A DNA stretch of 64,000 bases from Alexandriicola marinus (GTDB taxonomy: Bacteria; Pseudomonadota; Alphaproteobacteria; Rhodobacterales; Rhodobacteraceae). The position numbers and the translations under genes were made by a program. The notes under the pieces are model-generated. The model had not been told where the DNA came from. It saw only the letters and a list, made by a program, of their open reading frames with translations, and made no database searches. Shown piece by piece: positions 1 to 8,583 of this stretch. The DNA is taken from assembly GCF_004000435.1 (NCBI RefSeq), contig NZ_RBVZ01000003.1:62001-126000 (forward strand). Reading direction: 5' to 3'. Each line of letters begins with the position of its first letter. Position 1 is the stretch's first letter.

Positions 1-491
1 CCGGTCAGCCGCTGCCGGAAAAACGCATCCGTGGTCCCAAGGCGCAGGCGGCCCGCGCGCGCAAGTGCGGCGGCCTCGGGCAATTCACGCATGATCCATC
101 CCAGCTTCGACGCCGAGAAATAGGGATCGAGCGGCAGGCCTGCCCGCGCAAGGGTCAGCGCCTCGGCGCCCTCGGACCTGAGCCGGTCCGTCTCGGCCAT
201 CGTCCGTTCATCCTGCCACACGATGACCGGTGAGACGGGCTGGCCGGTTTCGGCGTCCCAGGCGAGGCAGCTTTCCCCCTGGTTATCCAGACCGACGGCT
301 GCGACTGCGCCTGCGGCATCGATGCAGGCGCGGATATTGCCCATCAGTTCCTCTGGGTCATGTTCGACCCAGCCCGGGCGCGGATAGATCTGGCGATGTT
401 CGATCGACCTGACGATCCGGACCGTGCCATCGGGCGCCACGGTGACGGCCCGTGTGCTGGTCGTTCCTTGATCGATGGCAAGAATGGTCAT
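1..491 (-). CDS. FGGY-family carbohydrate kinase, GlpK-like (N-terminal part, cut by window edge)
   Basis: The first 163 residues of an ATP-dependent sugar/polyol kinase are visible; the C-terminal half lies beyond position 1. The N-terminus reads MTILAIDQGTTSTRA, the ATP-phosphate-binding DxGTxSxR motif of FGGY kinases, and residues 112-121 resemble the DPYFS region of glycerol kinase. At residues 70-74, however, NQGES replaces the NQRET of GlpK, so the Arg that contacts glycerol (Arg83 in E. coli) is Gly72, while the neighbouring Glu is kept. The start ATG (489-491) overlaps the stop of the upstream flavoprotein gene (ATGA). Context with a GlpA-like dehydrogenase and DeoR regulator suggests a glycerol-like polyol, but the substrate is open. 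Confidence 0.85.
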   Translation of the reverse strand, partial: MTILAIDQGTTSTRAVTVAPDGTVRIVRSIEHRQIYPRPGWVEHDPEELMGNIRACIDAAGAVAAVGLDNQGESCLAWDAETGQPVSPVIVWQDERTMAETDRLRSEGAEALTLARAGLPLDPYFSASKLGWIMRELPEAAALARAGRLRLGTTDAFFRQRLT

Positions 492-1708
492 GACGATGGC
501 TCCAGCGACACAGAGGGATCAGAGCCGGGGGAAGGCAGGGGCAGGAGCAGGCGTCTTTCGGGCAGGGCCAAGAGCGCGCGGCCCGCGGTTTCCTGCCCGC
601 CCGCGTGCAGAGACAGGCGGCCCCTCGCTGCCGAGCAAGCACGCAATTGAAGGACATCCAGCGCGGGCGCGGCGCCTCCGGCGATCCGCTGCGGGAGGAC
701 ATAGGCAAGGTGTTCGCCTGTCTGGCCGATGCGCTGCGAGGCCGGTGGCGGAAGCCCCCCCGACAAGGCGCGCGCCATCGCCCCCGCGACCGCGCGTCCC
801 TCGGCCCAGCACCAGCCCGCGGTTTCCACCCCGCGCAGCAGGTTGCCGGCGGCAAAGACCTGCGGGTCGGAGGTTCGGCCGAATTCGTCGACCTCCGGTC
901 CGCCGGTCGCAGGGTCATAAGTCAGGCCGCCCAGCCGGACCAGCGACGCCTCGGGCCGAAACCGCCCTGTGACGATCACACCATCCGCGGCCAGCCGCCG
1001 TTCCCCGCCGGGCGTGCGCAGGACAACCTCCTCAACGGTCTCGCGGCCTTCGATCGACACCAGCCCTGTCCGGTAAAGGAGCGGGATGCCGAGGAGGCGG
1101 GGCAGAAGGCTCGCGGGCCAGCGTGCCGTCGTCCGGTGCCCGGGTTCGATCATGGCGACGGGGCGGATGCCGGCGTGTCTGCAGGTAAGGATTGCGGAAA
1201 AGGCGACGAGTTCCGTCCCGAGGATCACGGGCCGCCGAAATGGCCGCATCCCGGCACCGTAGACGAGGCCCTGAAGCGCACCCGTTGTCAGAACGCCACC
1301 GGGCTTCGTCCCCCCGAGAAGCTGCCCGGCCCGAGTTGTCTCACGGATTCCGGTGGCCAGCATGACGACTTTGGCAGAAATCTCGGACAGTCCCGCGTCG
1401 GAACTGATCTCAAGACACGGGCCCTTTTTCAGCGCGATGACGGTGACGCCGGTTGCGATCCGAACACCGGCACGGCGCGCCTGTGAGACAAGGGAACGGG
1501 CATAGGCGGGTCCCAGCATCGGGCGTTTGAATTCCCGCAGGCCGTAGGGCGAGTGGCCGCAATGGCGCGGCACACCGCCCGGTTCGCTCTCCCGCTCGAG
1601 GACAACCACCCGGTCGATGCCCAGCCGGCGCAACTCCGTCGCGGCGGCGAGACCCGCCGGGCCTGCGCCGACGATTGCCACATCTACCTGATGGGGCAGG
1701 TCAGGCAC
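488..1708 (-). CDS. FAD/NAD(P)-dependent oxidoreductase of the pyridine-nucleotide-disulfide type
   Basis: This 406-residue flavoprotein begins with a Rossmann FAD motif (VAIVGAGPAGLAAA, about residues 10-23). It has a second nucleotide-binding region near the middle and the FAD-closing segment VFAAGNLL near residue 290. It resembles the HcnB/opine-oxidase-A type of oxidoreductase that often pairs with a second FAD protein carrying a BFD-like [2Fe-2S] domain. It sits between such a protein (8 bp overlap upstream) and the FGGY kinase (4 bp overlap downstream), so the three are translationally coupled. I infer that it is the electron-transferring partner in a two-flavoprotein dehydrogenase, by analogy with GlpAB; the electron acceptor cannot be told from sequence. 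Confidence 0.8.
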   Translation of the reverse strand: MPDLPHQVDVAIVGAGPAGLAAATELRRLGIDRVVVLERESEPGGVPRHCGHSPYGLREFKRPMLGPAYARSLVSQARRAGVRIATGVTVIALKKGPCLEISSDAGLSEISAKVVMLATGIRETTRAGQLLGGTKPGGVLTTGALQGLVYGAGMRPFRRPVILGTELVAFSAILTCRHAGIRPVAMIEPGHRTTARWPASLLPRLLGIPLLYRTGLVSIEGRETVEEVVLRTPGGERRLAADGVIVTGRFRPEASLVRLGGLTYDPATGGPEVDEFGRTSDPQVFAAGNLLRGVETAGWCWAEGRAVAGAMARALSGGLPPPASQRIGQTGEHLAYVLPQRIAGGAAPALDVLQLRACSAARGRLSLHAGGQETAGRALLALPERRLLLPLPSPGSDPSVSLEPSS

Positions 1709-3098
1709 GCTCTGCCATGGGCGTGTCGAACGCCCCCTCCGTCATGGTCGCGAGCGGGCCTGAGCAATGAAATCCCTGGCAGCGGCCCATGGTCACCCGG
1801 GTGCGCCGTTTCAGTCCGGCGAGGCTTTGGGCGGGCAGGGGCCCGGAGAGCGCCCTTTCGATCTCGCGCCGCGTCACCTGTTCGCAATGGCAGACGATGC
1901 CGCCATTGCCGGCACTTTCGCAATCGCGCGGCGCGGCGGTCGAGATGTTGGGCACGCGGGGCCAGTGGATCCGCGACGGGGCAGACCAGCCATGGCCCGC
2001 CTCCCTTGCCATGCGGACCACATGCGCCGCGATGCCGAGGGCGCCGCTCAGGCCGGTCGACCGGATGCCGCCTACCGTGACATAGCGCCCCTCGTCGTGC
2101 AGCCGGATCTGATAGTCCTTGAATTCGGTCGCGGGGCGCAGCCCGGCATAGACGGCGGTGATGTCATGATCGCGAAGGGCGGGCAGGATCTCTTCACCGC
2201 GGATGCGCAGCGCGTCGAGCGTGTCGTGATCGAGGCCCGCGCGGTCGCGGTCTTCCTGATCCTCGGCGGTCGGGCCGACCAGCAGGTTGCCCCATGCCGT
2301 CCGGCACAGGACCACGCCCTTCGTGATGGCGGTCGGCACCGGCAGAAGGATATGTCCGGCCAGCGCCGCGGCAGGTTTGTCATAGACGATGAACTGTCCC
2401 TTGCGCGGCGTGACGTTGAAATCGCGCCTGCCCAGCAGCGCCTCGTCAACCAGATCGCCCCGCAGCCCGGCGGCATTGATGACCAGACGCCCCGAGATCG
2501 CGCCCCGCGTCGTGTCGAGCGCCCAGACATCGCCCTGCCGGGTGCCGCCCCGCACCTCGCAGCGGCGGATGACCTGCCCGCCGTGTTCCATCGCCTGCAG
2601 CAGATAGGCCAAGGGCGCGGACCATGCATCGATCAGGAACTCTCCGGGCACCCGGAAACTCGCCTTCAGCGCAGGTGACAAATGGGGCTCTGCCGCGAGC
2701 GTTTCCTCTCGGGTCAGGGCTTCGACATCCGTCACGCCGTTCTCGCGGGCTTGCGCCATCAGGTCGGGCAATTTGTCGTCCTGTTCGGCCGTCCAGGCGA
2801 TGACCATCGCACCCGACCGGATGACCGGCAGGCCAAGCCTGTCGTGAATGTCGAGGTAGTCGCGATAGCCTTCGGCAATGCACGCCGCCTCGAGCGATCC
2901 GGGCGGTGCGTCGAACCCCGTGTGGAGGATTGCGCTGTTGCCCTTGGACGCCCCGTCGAGGATATCCGCGGCTCGCTCCAGCAGGACCACGCTTGCCCCC
3001 TCAAGCGCAAAGCGTCGCGCAAGCGCGCAGCCCACAACTCCGCCGCCAATGACAACCACGTCAAAGACATCATCGGGGGCGGAGGTGTGGTCTTTCAT
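1701..3098 (-). CDS. GlpA-like FAD-dependent dehydrogenase with C-terminal [2Fe-2S] (BFD-like) domain
   Basis: The protein is about 465 residues long. It starts with a DAO-type FAD fold (VVVIGGGVVGCALARRFA) and is built like glycerol-3-phosphate dehydrogenase subunit A: a flavin domain followed by a BFD-like iron-sulphur domain. The latter shows CHC near residue 400 and CQGFHC near residue 445, giving four Cys for a [2Fe-2S] cluster. I chose the ATG at 3098 (MKDHTSAP) over an in-frame ATG 33 bp upstream because a GGGAGA sequence lies about 10 bases ahead of it. The gene is divergent from the DeoR regulator and heads the operon with the second flavoprotein and the kinase. The likely reaction is oxidation of a phosphorylated polyol; the exact substrate is not shown. 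Confidence 0.82.
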   Translation of the reverse strand: MKDHTSAPDDVFDVVVIGGGVVGCALARRFALEGASVVLLERAADILDGASKGNSAILHTGFDAPPGSLEAACIAEGYRDYLDIHDRLGLPVIRSGAMVIAWTAEQDDKLPDLMAQARENGVTDVEALTREETLAAEPHLSPALKASFRVPGEFLIDAWSAPLAYLLQAMEHGGQVIRRCEVRGGTRQGDVWALDTTRGAISGRLVINAAGLRGDLVDEALLGRRDFNVTPRKGQFIVYDKPAAALAGHILLPVPTAITKGVVLCRTAWGNLLVGPTAEDQEDRDRAGLDHDTLDALRIRGEEILPALRDHDITAVYAGLRPATEFKDYQIRLHDEGRYVTVGGIRSTGLSGALGIAAHVVRMAREAGHGWSAPSRIHWPRVPNISTAAPRDCESAGNGGIVCHCEQVTRREIERALSGPLPAQSLAGLKRRTRVTMGRCQGFHCSGPLATMTEGAFDTPMAERA

Positions 3099-3136
3099 GG
3101 AGCGAGGGTCTCCCGAAACTCCCCTCAGCAAATCGC

Positions 3137-3154
3137 ACGAAAAGCCCGTTTCGT
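3137..3154. promoter_or_regulatory. Candidate DeoR-family operator in the divergent promoter
   Basis: ACGAAA-N6-TTTCGT is a perfect 6-bp inverted repeat in the 155-bp gap between the divergent flavoprotein and deoR genes. It overlaps TTGACG (minus strand, 3157-3152), a possible -35 for the flavoprotein operon. A TTGACA at 3207-3212 on the plus strand could serve the regulator. TTCG-type half-sites are typical of GlpR operators, which supports but does not prove binding by the adjacent regulator. Confidence 0.5.
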
Positions 3155-3253
3155 CAATTTTGACCCTCGAATTTTCCGAAACAGTAACACATTGGGTCAG
3201 AAATTGTTGACACGGTCATTTCACTTGGGGTCTCGTGTCCGTCGGGAGCGCGC

Positions 3254-4012
3254 ATGAAACCAAGAAACCGACAGGCAATCATCCTCGAGATCGTGGCGAC
3301 CGACGGCGAAGCCTCGGTCGATGCGCTTGCCGCCCGGTTCGATGTTTCGGCCGAGACGATTCGGCGTGACCTGCGCGATCTGGCAAGCACCGGTGCGCTC
3401 TACAAGGTGCAGGGTGGCGCCCGTCGCATCCGGCTGTCGACCGAAGGCAGCTTTGAAGAACGGCGTTTCGAACAGGCTGAGGCCAAGGCCGCCATCGCCC
3501 GGACCCTGAGCGACATGATCGAGCCGGGCGAGAAGATCTTTCTCGATACCGGGACGACCACGCTCGCCTGTGCGGAGGAGCTGGCCCAGATCGACGGGTT
3601 GACGGTGGTGACCAATTCTTTCCGGATCGCCAACCGGATGGGGTCGGGTCCCGGAAAGACGCGGATCCACGCGATCGGTGGCGCCTGGGCGGCGGACAAT
3701 GCCGAAACCGTGGGGCCGATGGCCATCGGGCAGATCGCGGCGTTTCAGGCCGACCGTGCCATCGTCGGCGTGGCCGCGCTCGATGCCGAGGCGGGCGCCA
3801 TGGATGCCGATTTCGACGAGGCACAGGTTGCCCAAGCGATGATCGGTCATGCCAACCAGGTGATAATTCTTGCACATTCCGAGAAATTCGATCGTCGTGC
3901 GGCCTTCAGGGTTTGTCGACTTGCCGATATCGATGTGCTTGTCTGTGACAAACAGCCGGACGGAGACTTGGCCCGCGCGCTCGAGCGGGCGGGTGTCGAG
4001 GTTCGGTGCTAG
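3254..4012 (+). CDS. DeoR/GlpR-family transcriptional regulator
   Basis: The 252-residue protein has the N-terminal DeoR helix-turn-helix (VDALAARFDVSAETIRRDLRDL, about residues 21-42). A C-terminal phosphosugar-sensor domain follows, with the family signature FLDTGTTT near residue 97 and a second conserved segment around VVTNS. DeoR proteins usually bind a phosphorylated intermediate of the pathway they control. It is divergent from the kinase/dehydrogenase operon and lies 16 bp upstream of the TRAP transporter genes in the same direction, so it probably controls both. An inverted repeat at 3137-3154 is its likely operator. Confidence 0.9.
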   Translation: MKPRNRQAIILEIVATDGEASVDALAARFDVSAETIRRDLRDLASTGALYKVQGGARRIRLSTEGSFEERRFEQAEAKAAIARTLSDMIEPGEKIFLDTGTTTLACAEELAQIDGLTVVTNSFRIANRMGSGPGKTRIHAIGGAWAADNAETVGPMAIGQIAAFQADRAIVGVAALDAEAGAMDADFDEAQVAQAMIGHANQVIILAHSEKFDRRAAFRVCRLADIDVLVCDKQPDGDLARALERAGVEVRC

Positions 4013-4028
4013 AAGGCGATTGGGGGCA

Positions 4029-4541
4029 ATGCCGGAAATAATCAAGACATATGTCCGGTGGGTCGACCGCGTGTCCGACTATGTCGGCATCGTCGCCATG
4101 TACCTGATTTTCCTGATGATCGGCATCCTGCTGATGGACGCGATCACTCGCAATGTCGTCGACATCCCCGTGCATTGGGCCATCGAGGCGGCGCAGTTCA
4201 CGCTGGCCGCCTATTACTTCATGGGTGGCGCGATGACTCTCAAGAACAACGATCATGTCCGGATGGACCTGTTCTATGACAACCTCTCCGAGAGGGGGAA
4301 GGCGCGGATGGACCTGATCACGATGGTCTGCCTGCTGTTCTATCTCTCGGTCCTGCTGTTCGGGTCGGTGTCGTCGCTGAGCTACGCGATCGAAACGGGC
4401 GAGCGCCGGTTTTCGATGTGGAACCCGTCGATGATCCCGATCAAATCGCTGATGGTGGCCTGCATCGTGCTGATGCTGCTGCAAACGTTCTCGCTGATCA
4501 TCAAGCATGTGGCGACGCTCCGTGGGGAGCGCATTGCATGA
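4029..4541 (+). CDS. dctQ: TRAP transporter small permease (DctQ)
   Basis: This 170-residue membrane protein has the four hydrophobic segments of the DctQ family (about residues 19-39, 52-70, 91-110 and 135-155). The family residues around WAIEAAQFTLAAYYFMGGA and HVRMDLFYD are clear. The open frame extends upstream to 3870 inside the regulator gene; I chose the ATG at 4029, which follows GGGGGC and the regulator stop. Its stop overlaps the start of dctM (ATGA). It forms the membrane part of a Na+-coupled, binding-protein-dependent importer together with DctM. Confidence 0.92.
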   Translation: MPEIIKTYVRWVDRVSDYVGIVAMYLIFLMIGILLMDAITRNVVDIPVHWAIEAAQFTLAAYYFMGGAMTLKNNDHVRMDLFYDNLSERGKARMDLITMVCLLFYLSVLLFGSVSSLSYAIETGERRFSMWNPSMIPIKSLMVACIVLMLLQTFSLIIKHVATLRGERIA

Positions 4542-5872
4542 CCGACGAATACACCGCGCTTTTGATGTTCGCCTCGATGATGGTCCTGCTGGCAACGGGT
4601 CAGCGGGTCTTTGCGGCGATCGGGTTCGTGGCGTCGGGCATGGTGCTGATGCTCTATGGCACGGGCGGGATCGAATTGCCGTTCAGCCAGGCGTTCAAGC
4701 TGTTCAACTGGTTCCCGATGCTGACCCTGCCCCTGTTCATCTACATGGGCTATATCCTGAGCGAGAGCGGCATCGCCGAAGACCTCTACCGCATGCTGCA
4801 CGTCTGGTTCGGGCGCATGGCAGGCGGGCTTGCCATCGGAACGATCCTGCTCATGGTCATCATCTCGGCGATGAACGGGCTTTCTGTGGCCGGCATGGCG
4901 ATCGGCGCCACGATCGCGCTGCCCGAGATGCTGCGGCGGGGGTATGACAAGATCCTCATCACCGGAGTGGTGCAGGGCGGGTCATCGCTGGGGATCCTCG
5001 TGCCGCCATCCGTCGTGCTGGTGCTTTACGGCATGATCGCGCGCGAGCCGGTCAGCCAGCTGTGGCTTGCCGGCGTCTTTCCGGGCCTTCTGATGGCCAC
5101 GTTCTTCGGCATCTACATCTGGCTGCGCTGCAAGTTTCAACCGCACCTCGCCCCGACCCTGTCCGAAGAAGACCTCGCCATGCCGCTGCGCGACAAGCTG
5201 CGGCTCTTGCGGTTCGGGATCCTTCCGTTCCTGATTTTCTTCACGATGACGGGCCTCTTCGTCATGGGGATCACCAGCCTTGTCGAAAGCTCGGCCGTGG
5301 GGGCCACGGGCGCCACGCTGGCCGCGATCGCCAAGGGGCGGATGTCTTTCCGTCTTTTGCACGAGACGGCGCGCAAGACGCTGGGCATCTCGTGCATGTT
5401 CCTCTGGCTGATCCTCGCTGCGTTGGCCTTTGGTGCGGTTTTCGACGGGCTGGGGGCCGCCCGCGCGATCGAGAGCCTGTTCATCTCGGATTGGGAATTG
5501 TCGCCCTGGCAGGTGATCGTGATGATGCAGATCAGCTTCATCGTGATGGGCATGTTCCTTGACGATACCGCCATGCTCGTGATCGTCGCGCCGCTTTACG
5601 TGCCGCTTGTCAAACTTCTTGACCTGGGCTTCGACAATCAGCTGATCTGGTTCGGTATCCTCTACACGATGACCTGCCAGATCGCCTATATTACGCCGCC
5701 CTTCGGCTATAACCTGTTCCTGATGCGGTCGCTGGCGCCGCCCGAGATCAAGCTGATGGATATCTATAGGTCCATCTGGCCTTTCGTTCTGATGATGGGC
5801 GCAACCATCGCGCTGGTGATGATCTTTCCGCAGCTTGCCCTTTGGCTGCCCGAGACCTTGAATGTGAGGTAA
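4538..5872 (+). CDS. dctM: TRAP transporter large permease (DctM)
   Basis: The 444-residue protein has about 12 hydrophobic segments and ends in the typical DctM region (YITPPFGYNLFLMRSLAPPEIKLMDIYR). The conserved glycine-rich region VVQGGSSLGILVPPS sits near residues 145-160. The start at 4538 gives a 4-bp overlap with dctQ; the longer open frame from 4418 is rejected because it would run through dctQ. It is the ion-coupled transport subunit of the TRAP importer. The substrate probably feeds the neighbouring kinase and dehydrogenases. Confidence 0.93.
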   Translation: MTDEYTALLMFASMMVLLATGQRVFAAIGFVASGMVLMLYGTGGIELPFSQAFKLFNWFPMLTLPLFIYMGYILSESGIAEDLYRMLHVWFGRMAGGLAIGTILLMVIISAMNGLSVAGMAIGATIALPEMLRRGYDKILITGVVQGGSSLGILVPPSVVLVLYGMIAREPVSQLWLAGVFPGLLMATFFGIYIWLRCKFQPHLAPTLSEEDLAMPLRDKLRLLRFGILPFLIFFTMTGLFVMGITSLVESSAVGATGATLAAIAKGRMSFRLLHETARKTLGISCMFLWLILAALAFGAVFDGLGAARAIESLFISDWELSPWQVIVMMQISFIVMGMFLDDTAMLVIVAPLYVPLVKLLDLGFDNQLIWFGILYTMTCQIAYITPPFGYNLFLMRSLAPPEIKLMDIYRSIWPFVLMMGATIALVMIFPQLALWLPETLNVR

Positions 5873-5942
5873 CCGATCGAAGCATTCTGAGACCGAAGGC
5901 CCGCCAAGAGGCCCCATATCCACCTGCAGAGGAGTGACGGAC

Positions 5943-7037
5943 ATGTCCGATCCAAAATCCAAATCACCATCCCCTTCGGAAAAGATTCTCGCGTCGCGTC
6001 GCGACTTCATGAAAAAGGCCGGCTTCGGCGGCGCCGCGGCGGCCACGGGCATGCTCGCGGCACCGGCCGCGATCAAGGCACAGGCGCCGATCCGCTGGCG
6101 GCTTCAGACCTATTCGGGCGCACCGCTGGGCGCGCATGTCATCAAGCCGCAGGTCGATGCGTTCAACGCCGCGGCCAATGGCGAGATGGAGATCGAACTG
6201 TACTACGCCGACCAGCTTGTTCCCACGGCCGAACTGTTCCGCGCCATGCAGAACGGCACGCTTGACGCGGTCCAGTCGGACGAGGCGACGATGGCCTCGC
6301 CCGTCGATATCTCGGTCTTCGGGGGCTACTTCCCGTTCGCCACGCGCTACAGCCTCGATGTGGCGTCGATGTTTACCTACTGGGGTCTCGGCGAAATCTG
6401 GAACGAGGCCTATTCCGAGGTCGACAACGTGACCTGGCTGTCTTCGGGCGCCTGGGATCCGCTGCACGTCTTCACCGTCGACAAGCCGATCCGGTCTCTT
6501 GAAGACATGCGCGGCCTGCGCGTCTTTGGCGTGCCGACGGCAGGGCGGTTCCTGTCGCGCTATGGCCTGATCCCGGTCACCGTTCCGTGGGATGACGTCG
6601 AGGTCGCCATGCGCACGGGCGAACTGGATGGCGTGGCCTGGTGCGGCTTTACCGAAGCTTACGAGGTGGGCTGGGCCGATGTCTGCAACTACGCTCTGAC
6701 GAACTCCGTCACCGGCGCCTGGTTCGGCTCCTACTTCGCCAATACCGAAAGCTGGAACGCGGTGCCGCCGCATCTGCAGCAGCTCTATCGCTCCACGATC
6801 GACCAGTCGCACTACTACCGCGCGGTCTGGTATTGGGGCGGCGAGGCGCTTCTGCGGACGACGGGCGAAAAGATGGAGCTGACCTCCATCCCGGCCGAGG
6901 AATGGAACACCGTCGTGTCCGACGCCTCCGAGTTCTGGGACGAGATCGCATCCTCTTCGGAACGGGCCGGGCGCGTGGTCGATATCTTCAAGCGCTATGC
7001 CGCCGCACAGGAAGCGGCGGGATATCCCTACCGCTGA
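5943..7037 (+). CDS. dctP: TRAP transporter substrate-binding protein (DctP) with Tat signal
   Basis: The roughly 364-residue periplasmic binding protein carries a twin-arginine signal (SRRDFMKKAGFGG, about residues 18-30) followed by an Ala-rich hydrophobic stretch ending near AIKAQ. Tat export of a TRAP binding protein means it is folded before export. The DctP core is recognisable from LQTYSGAPLGAHVIKPQVD, ending with KRYAAAQEAAGYPYR. I chose the ATG at 5943, preceded by GAGGAG with 8-base spacing, over a GTG at 5934 that overlaps that ribosome site. A strong terminator follows 17 bases after the stop. Confidence 0.92.
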   Translation: MSDPKSKSPSPSEKILASRRDFMKKAGFGGAAAATGMLAAPAAIKAQAPIRWRLQTYSGAPLGAHVIKPQVDAFNAAANGEMEIELYYADQLVPTAELFRAMQNGTLDAVQSDEATMASPVDISVFGGYFPFATRYSLDVASMFTYWGLGEIWNEAYSEVDNVTWLSSGAWDPLHVFTVDKPIRSLEDMRGLRVFGVPTAGRFLSRYGLIPVTVPWDDVEVAMRTGELDGVAWCGFTEAYEVGWADVCNYALTNSVTGAWFGSYFANTESWNAVPPHLQQLYRSTIDQSHYYRAVWYWGGEALLRTTGEKMELTSIPAEEWNTVVSDASEFWDEIASSSERAGRVVDIFKRYAAAQEAAGYPYR

Positions 7038-7053
7038 TCTTTCACGAAACAGG

Positions 7054-7087
7054 AAAGGGGCACCGGCTGGTCCGGTGCCCCTTTTTC
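7054..7087 (+). terminator. Rho-independent terminator after dctP
   Basis: A perfect stem GGGGCACCGG (7057-7066) / CCGGTGCCCC (7072-7081) with a 5-base loop is flanked by A residues before and a T5 run after. It ends the deoR-dctQMP transcript. Confidence 0.92.
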
Positions 7088-7201
7088 GTGCGGCCATGAC
7101 GGCGGGGCCAGTCCCGGACACCGGGATTTGATCCAGGTCATCGTGGCGGCGCTATGCCTGCATTAGGCCCTCTGCGGAACGTAGCCGGGGGCCGATCCGC
7201 C

Positions 7202-8041
7202 ATGAACCTTGTCACGCTTATCCTTGCCATTCTTGCCGCCGGACTGCTGGCGCTGTTTGTCCTGCGCGGACTTGACCAGAGGGCGATGACCGCGGAGTGG
7301 GCGCGTCTGGCGGCGCACCAGCCATCGGAGCCGTTACGATATTCCCCCGACATGGTCGCAGATCTGCCCGAGCCGGCCCGCCGCTATTTCGCCTATACGA
7401 TCCAGCCCGGCACGCCGCTCTATACTGTCGTGACCATCGAGATGACGGGTCAGTTCAGCCTCGGCACGAAGGAGGCGCCCAACTACCAGCCCATGATGGC
7501 GCGCCAGATCCTCGCGGCGCCCTACGGATTTGTCTGGGCCATGCGCACGACCGGAAAGATGCCGTTTTCAGGGTCGGATAGCGGGCACTGGACGCGGTTC
7601 GGCATCTTCGGGCTGATCCCTGTGGCGCGACAGGGCGGCGATCCCGATCATGCCCGGTCGGCCTTCGGGCGCTATGTCTCTGAGGCGATTTTCTGGACAC
7701 CTGCCGCCCTGTTGCCGGGGCCGGGCGTGACATGGGCTGCGGTCGACGCGAACACGGCCCGCGTCACTGTCCGGCAGGGCGGGCAGGAGCAGGCGGTCGA
7801 TATCATCCTCGACCCCGAAGGCCGGCCGACCGAGGTGTCGTTCCAGCGCTGGACGAATGCTAACCCCGAAAAGGAACACCGGTTGCAGCCTTTCGGAGGT
7901 TACCTGTCCGATTTCCGCGAAGTCGACGGCTTTCGCCTTCCGTTCCATGTGGAGGCCGGGAACATGTTCGGCACGGAGGAATATTTCCCCTTCTTCATCG
8001 CCGAAGTCACAGGGGTCGGGTTCCCCGCTCCCGATCCGTAG
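7202..8041 (+). CDS. DUF6544-like membrane-anchored protein
   Basis: The 279-residue protein has one N-terminal hydrophobic helix (MNLVTLILAILAAGLLALFVLRG) and then a soluble domain. The soluble part resembles DUF6544, with ARRYFAYTIQPGTPL near residue 60 and a C-terminal FGGYLSDFREVDGFRLPFHVEAGNMFG-like segment. The function of that family is not known to me. The start at 7202 puts the helix at the very N-terminus; an in-frame ATG at 7154 would add 16 residues and cannot be excluded because neither has a strong ribosome site. It stands alone between the TRAP terminator and the bacterioferritin gene. Confidence 0.7.
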   Translation: MNLVTLILAILAAGLLALFVLRGLDQRAMTAEWARLAAHQPSEPLRYSPDMVADLPEPARRYFAYTIQPGTPLYTVVTIEMTGQFSLGTKEAPNYQPMMARQILAAPYGFVWAMRTTGKMPFSGSDSGHWTRFGIFGLIPVARQGGDPDHARSAFGRYVSEAIFWTPAALLPGPGVTWAAVDANTARVTVRQGGQEQAVDIILDPEGRPTEVSFQRWTNANPEKEHRLQPFGGYLSDFREVDGFRLPFHVEAGNMFGTEEYFPFFIAEVTGVGFPAPDP

Positions 8042-8054
8042 CGAAGACCGGCGC

Positions 8055-8087
8055 GCAGCCGGGGCGCCGCTCCGCGGCCCCGGCTGT
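8055..8087. terminator. GC-rich hairpin between convergent genes
   Basis: AGCCGGGGC (8057-8065) pairs perfectly with GCCCCGGCT (8077-8085). There is no T run on either strand, so it is a weaker terminator candidate, but it lies exactly between the convergent DUF6544-like gene and bfr. Confidence 0.55.
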
Positions 8088-8097
8088 GCACTGCCGC

Positions 8098-8583
8098 TCA
8101 GGCTCCTGTGCTGTCCCCGCTCATGTAGATCGACATGAACGCCGGTTCGCCCATGCGTTTGAGCGTGGCCAGCTGCCGGTCGAGCCAATCCCAATGGCCC
8201 TCCTCGTCGATAACGATCGTCTCGAACAGGGTCCGGGTGCCGATGTCGTTCGCCTCGTAGGCATCGCGGGCGGCCTTGCTGTAGAACTCGATCGCGCCCT
8301 TCTCCTCGGTCTTGTCGTCCTCGAACATCGACTGGAGGGTTTCAGCCATCGCCGGCGTTTTGGTCGGGCTCAGTTCCGGTGTTCCGCCGAGGAACATGAT
8401 CCGGTCGATGAACTGTCCGGCGTGGCCCAGTTCCTCCTGCATCTCCTCGCGCATGCGGTTCGCGAGCTTGTCCAGTCCCCAGTCTTCCAGGGTGTGGGCG
8501 TGCAGGAGGTATTGATTGACGGCGGTCAACTCCATCGCGAGGGCGGTCTGAAGGTTCTCGATGCTTTTGCTGTGGTCGGTCAT
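8098..8583 (-). CDS. bfr: Bacterioferritin lacking the haem-ligand methionine
   Basis: The 161-residue four-helix ferritin aligns without gaps to E. coli Bfr over its first 60 residues. All six ferroxidase ligands are present: Glu18, Glu51, His54, Glu94, Glu127 and His130. Position 52, the Met that binds haem between Bfr subunits, is Leu (sequence EELGHA instead of DEMKHA). The protein should therefore oxidise and store iron but may be unable to bind haem, or may need a second Met52-bearing subunit encoded elsewhere. The ATG at 8583 is chosen; the upstream open frame to 8832 has no family similarity. It is divergent from an iron transporter permease gene. Confidence 0.93.
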   Translation of the reverse strand: MTDHSKSIENLQTALAMELTAVNQYLLHAHTLEDWGLDKLANRMREEMQEELGHAGQFIDRIMFLGGTPELSPTKTPAMAETLQSMFEDDKTEEKGAIEFYSKAARDAYEANDIGTRTLFETIVIDEEGHWDWLDRQLATLKRMGEPAFMSIYMSGDSTGA

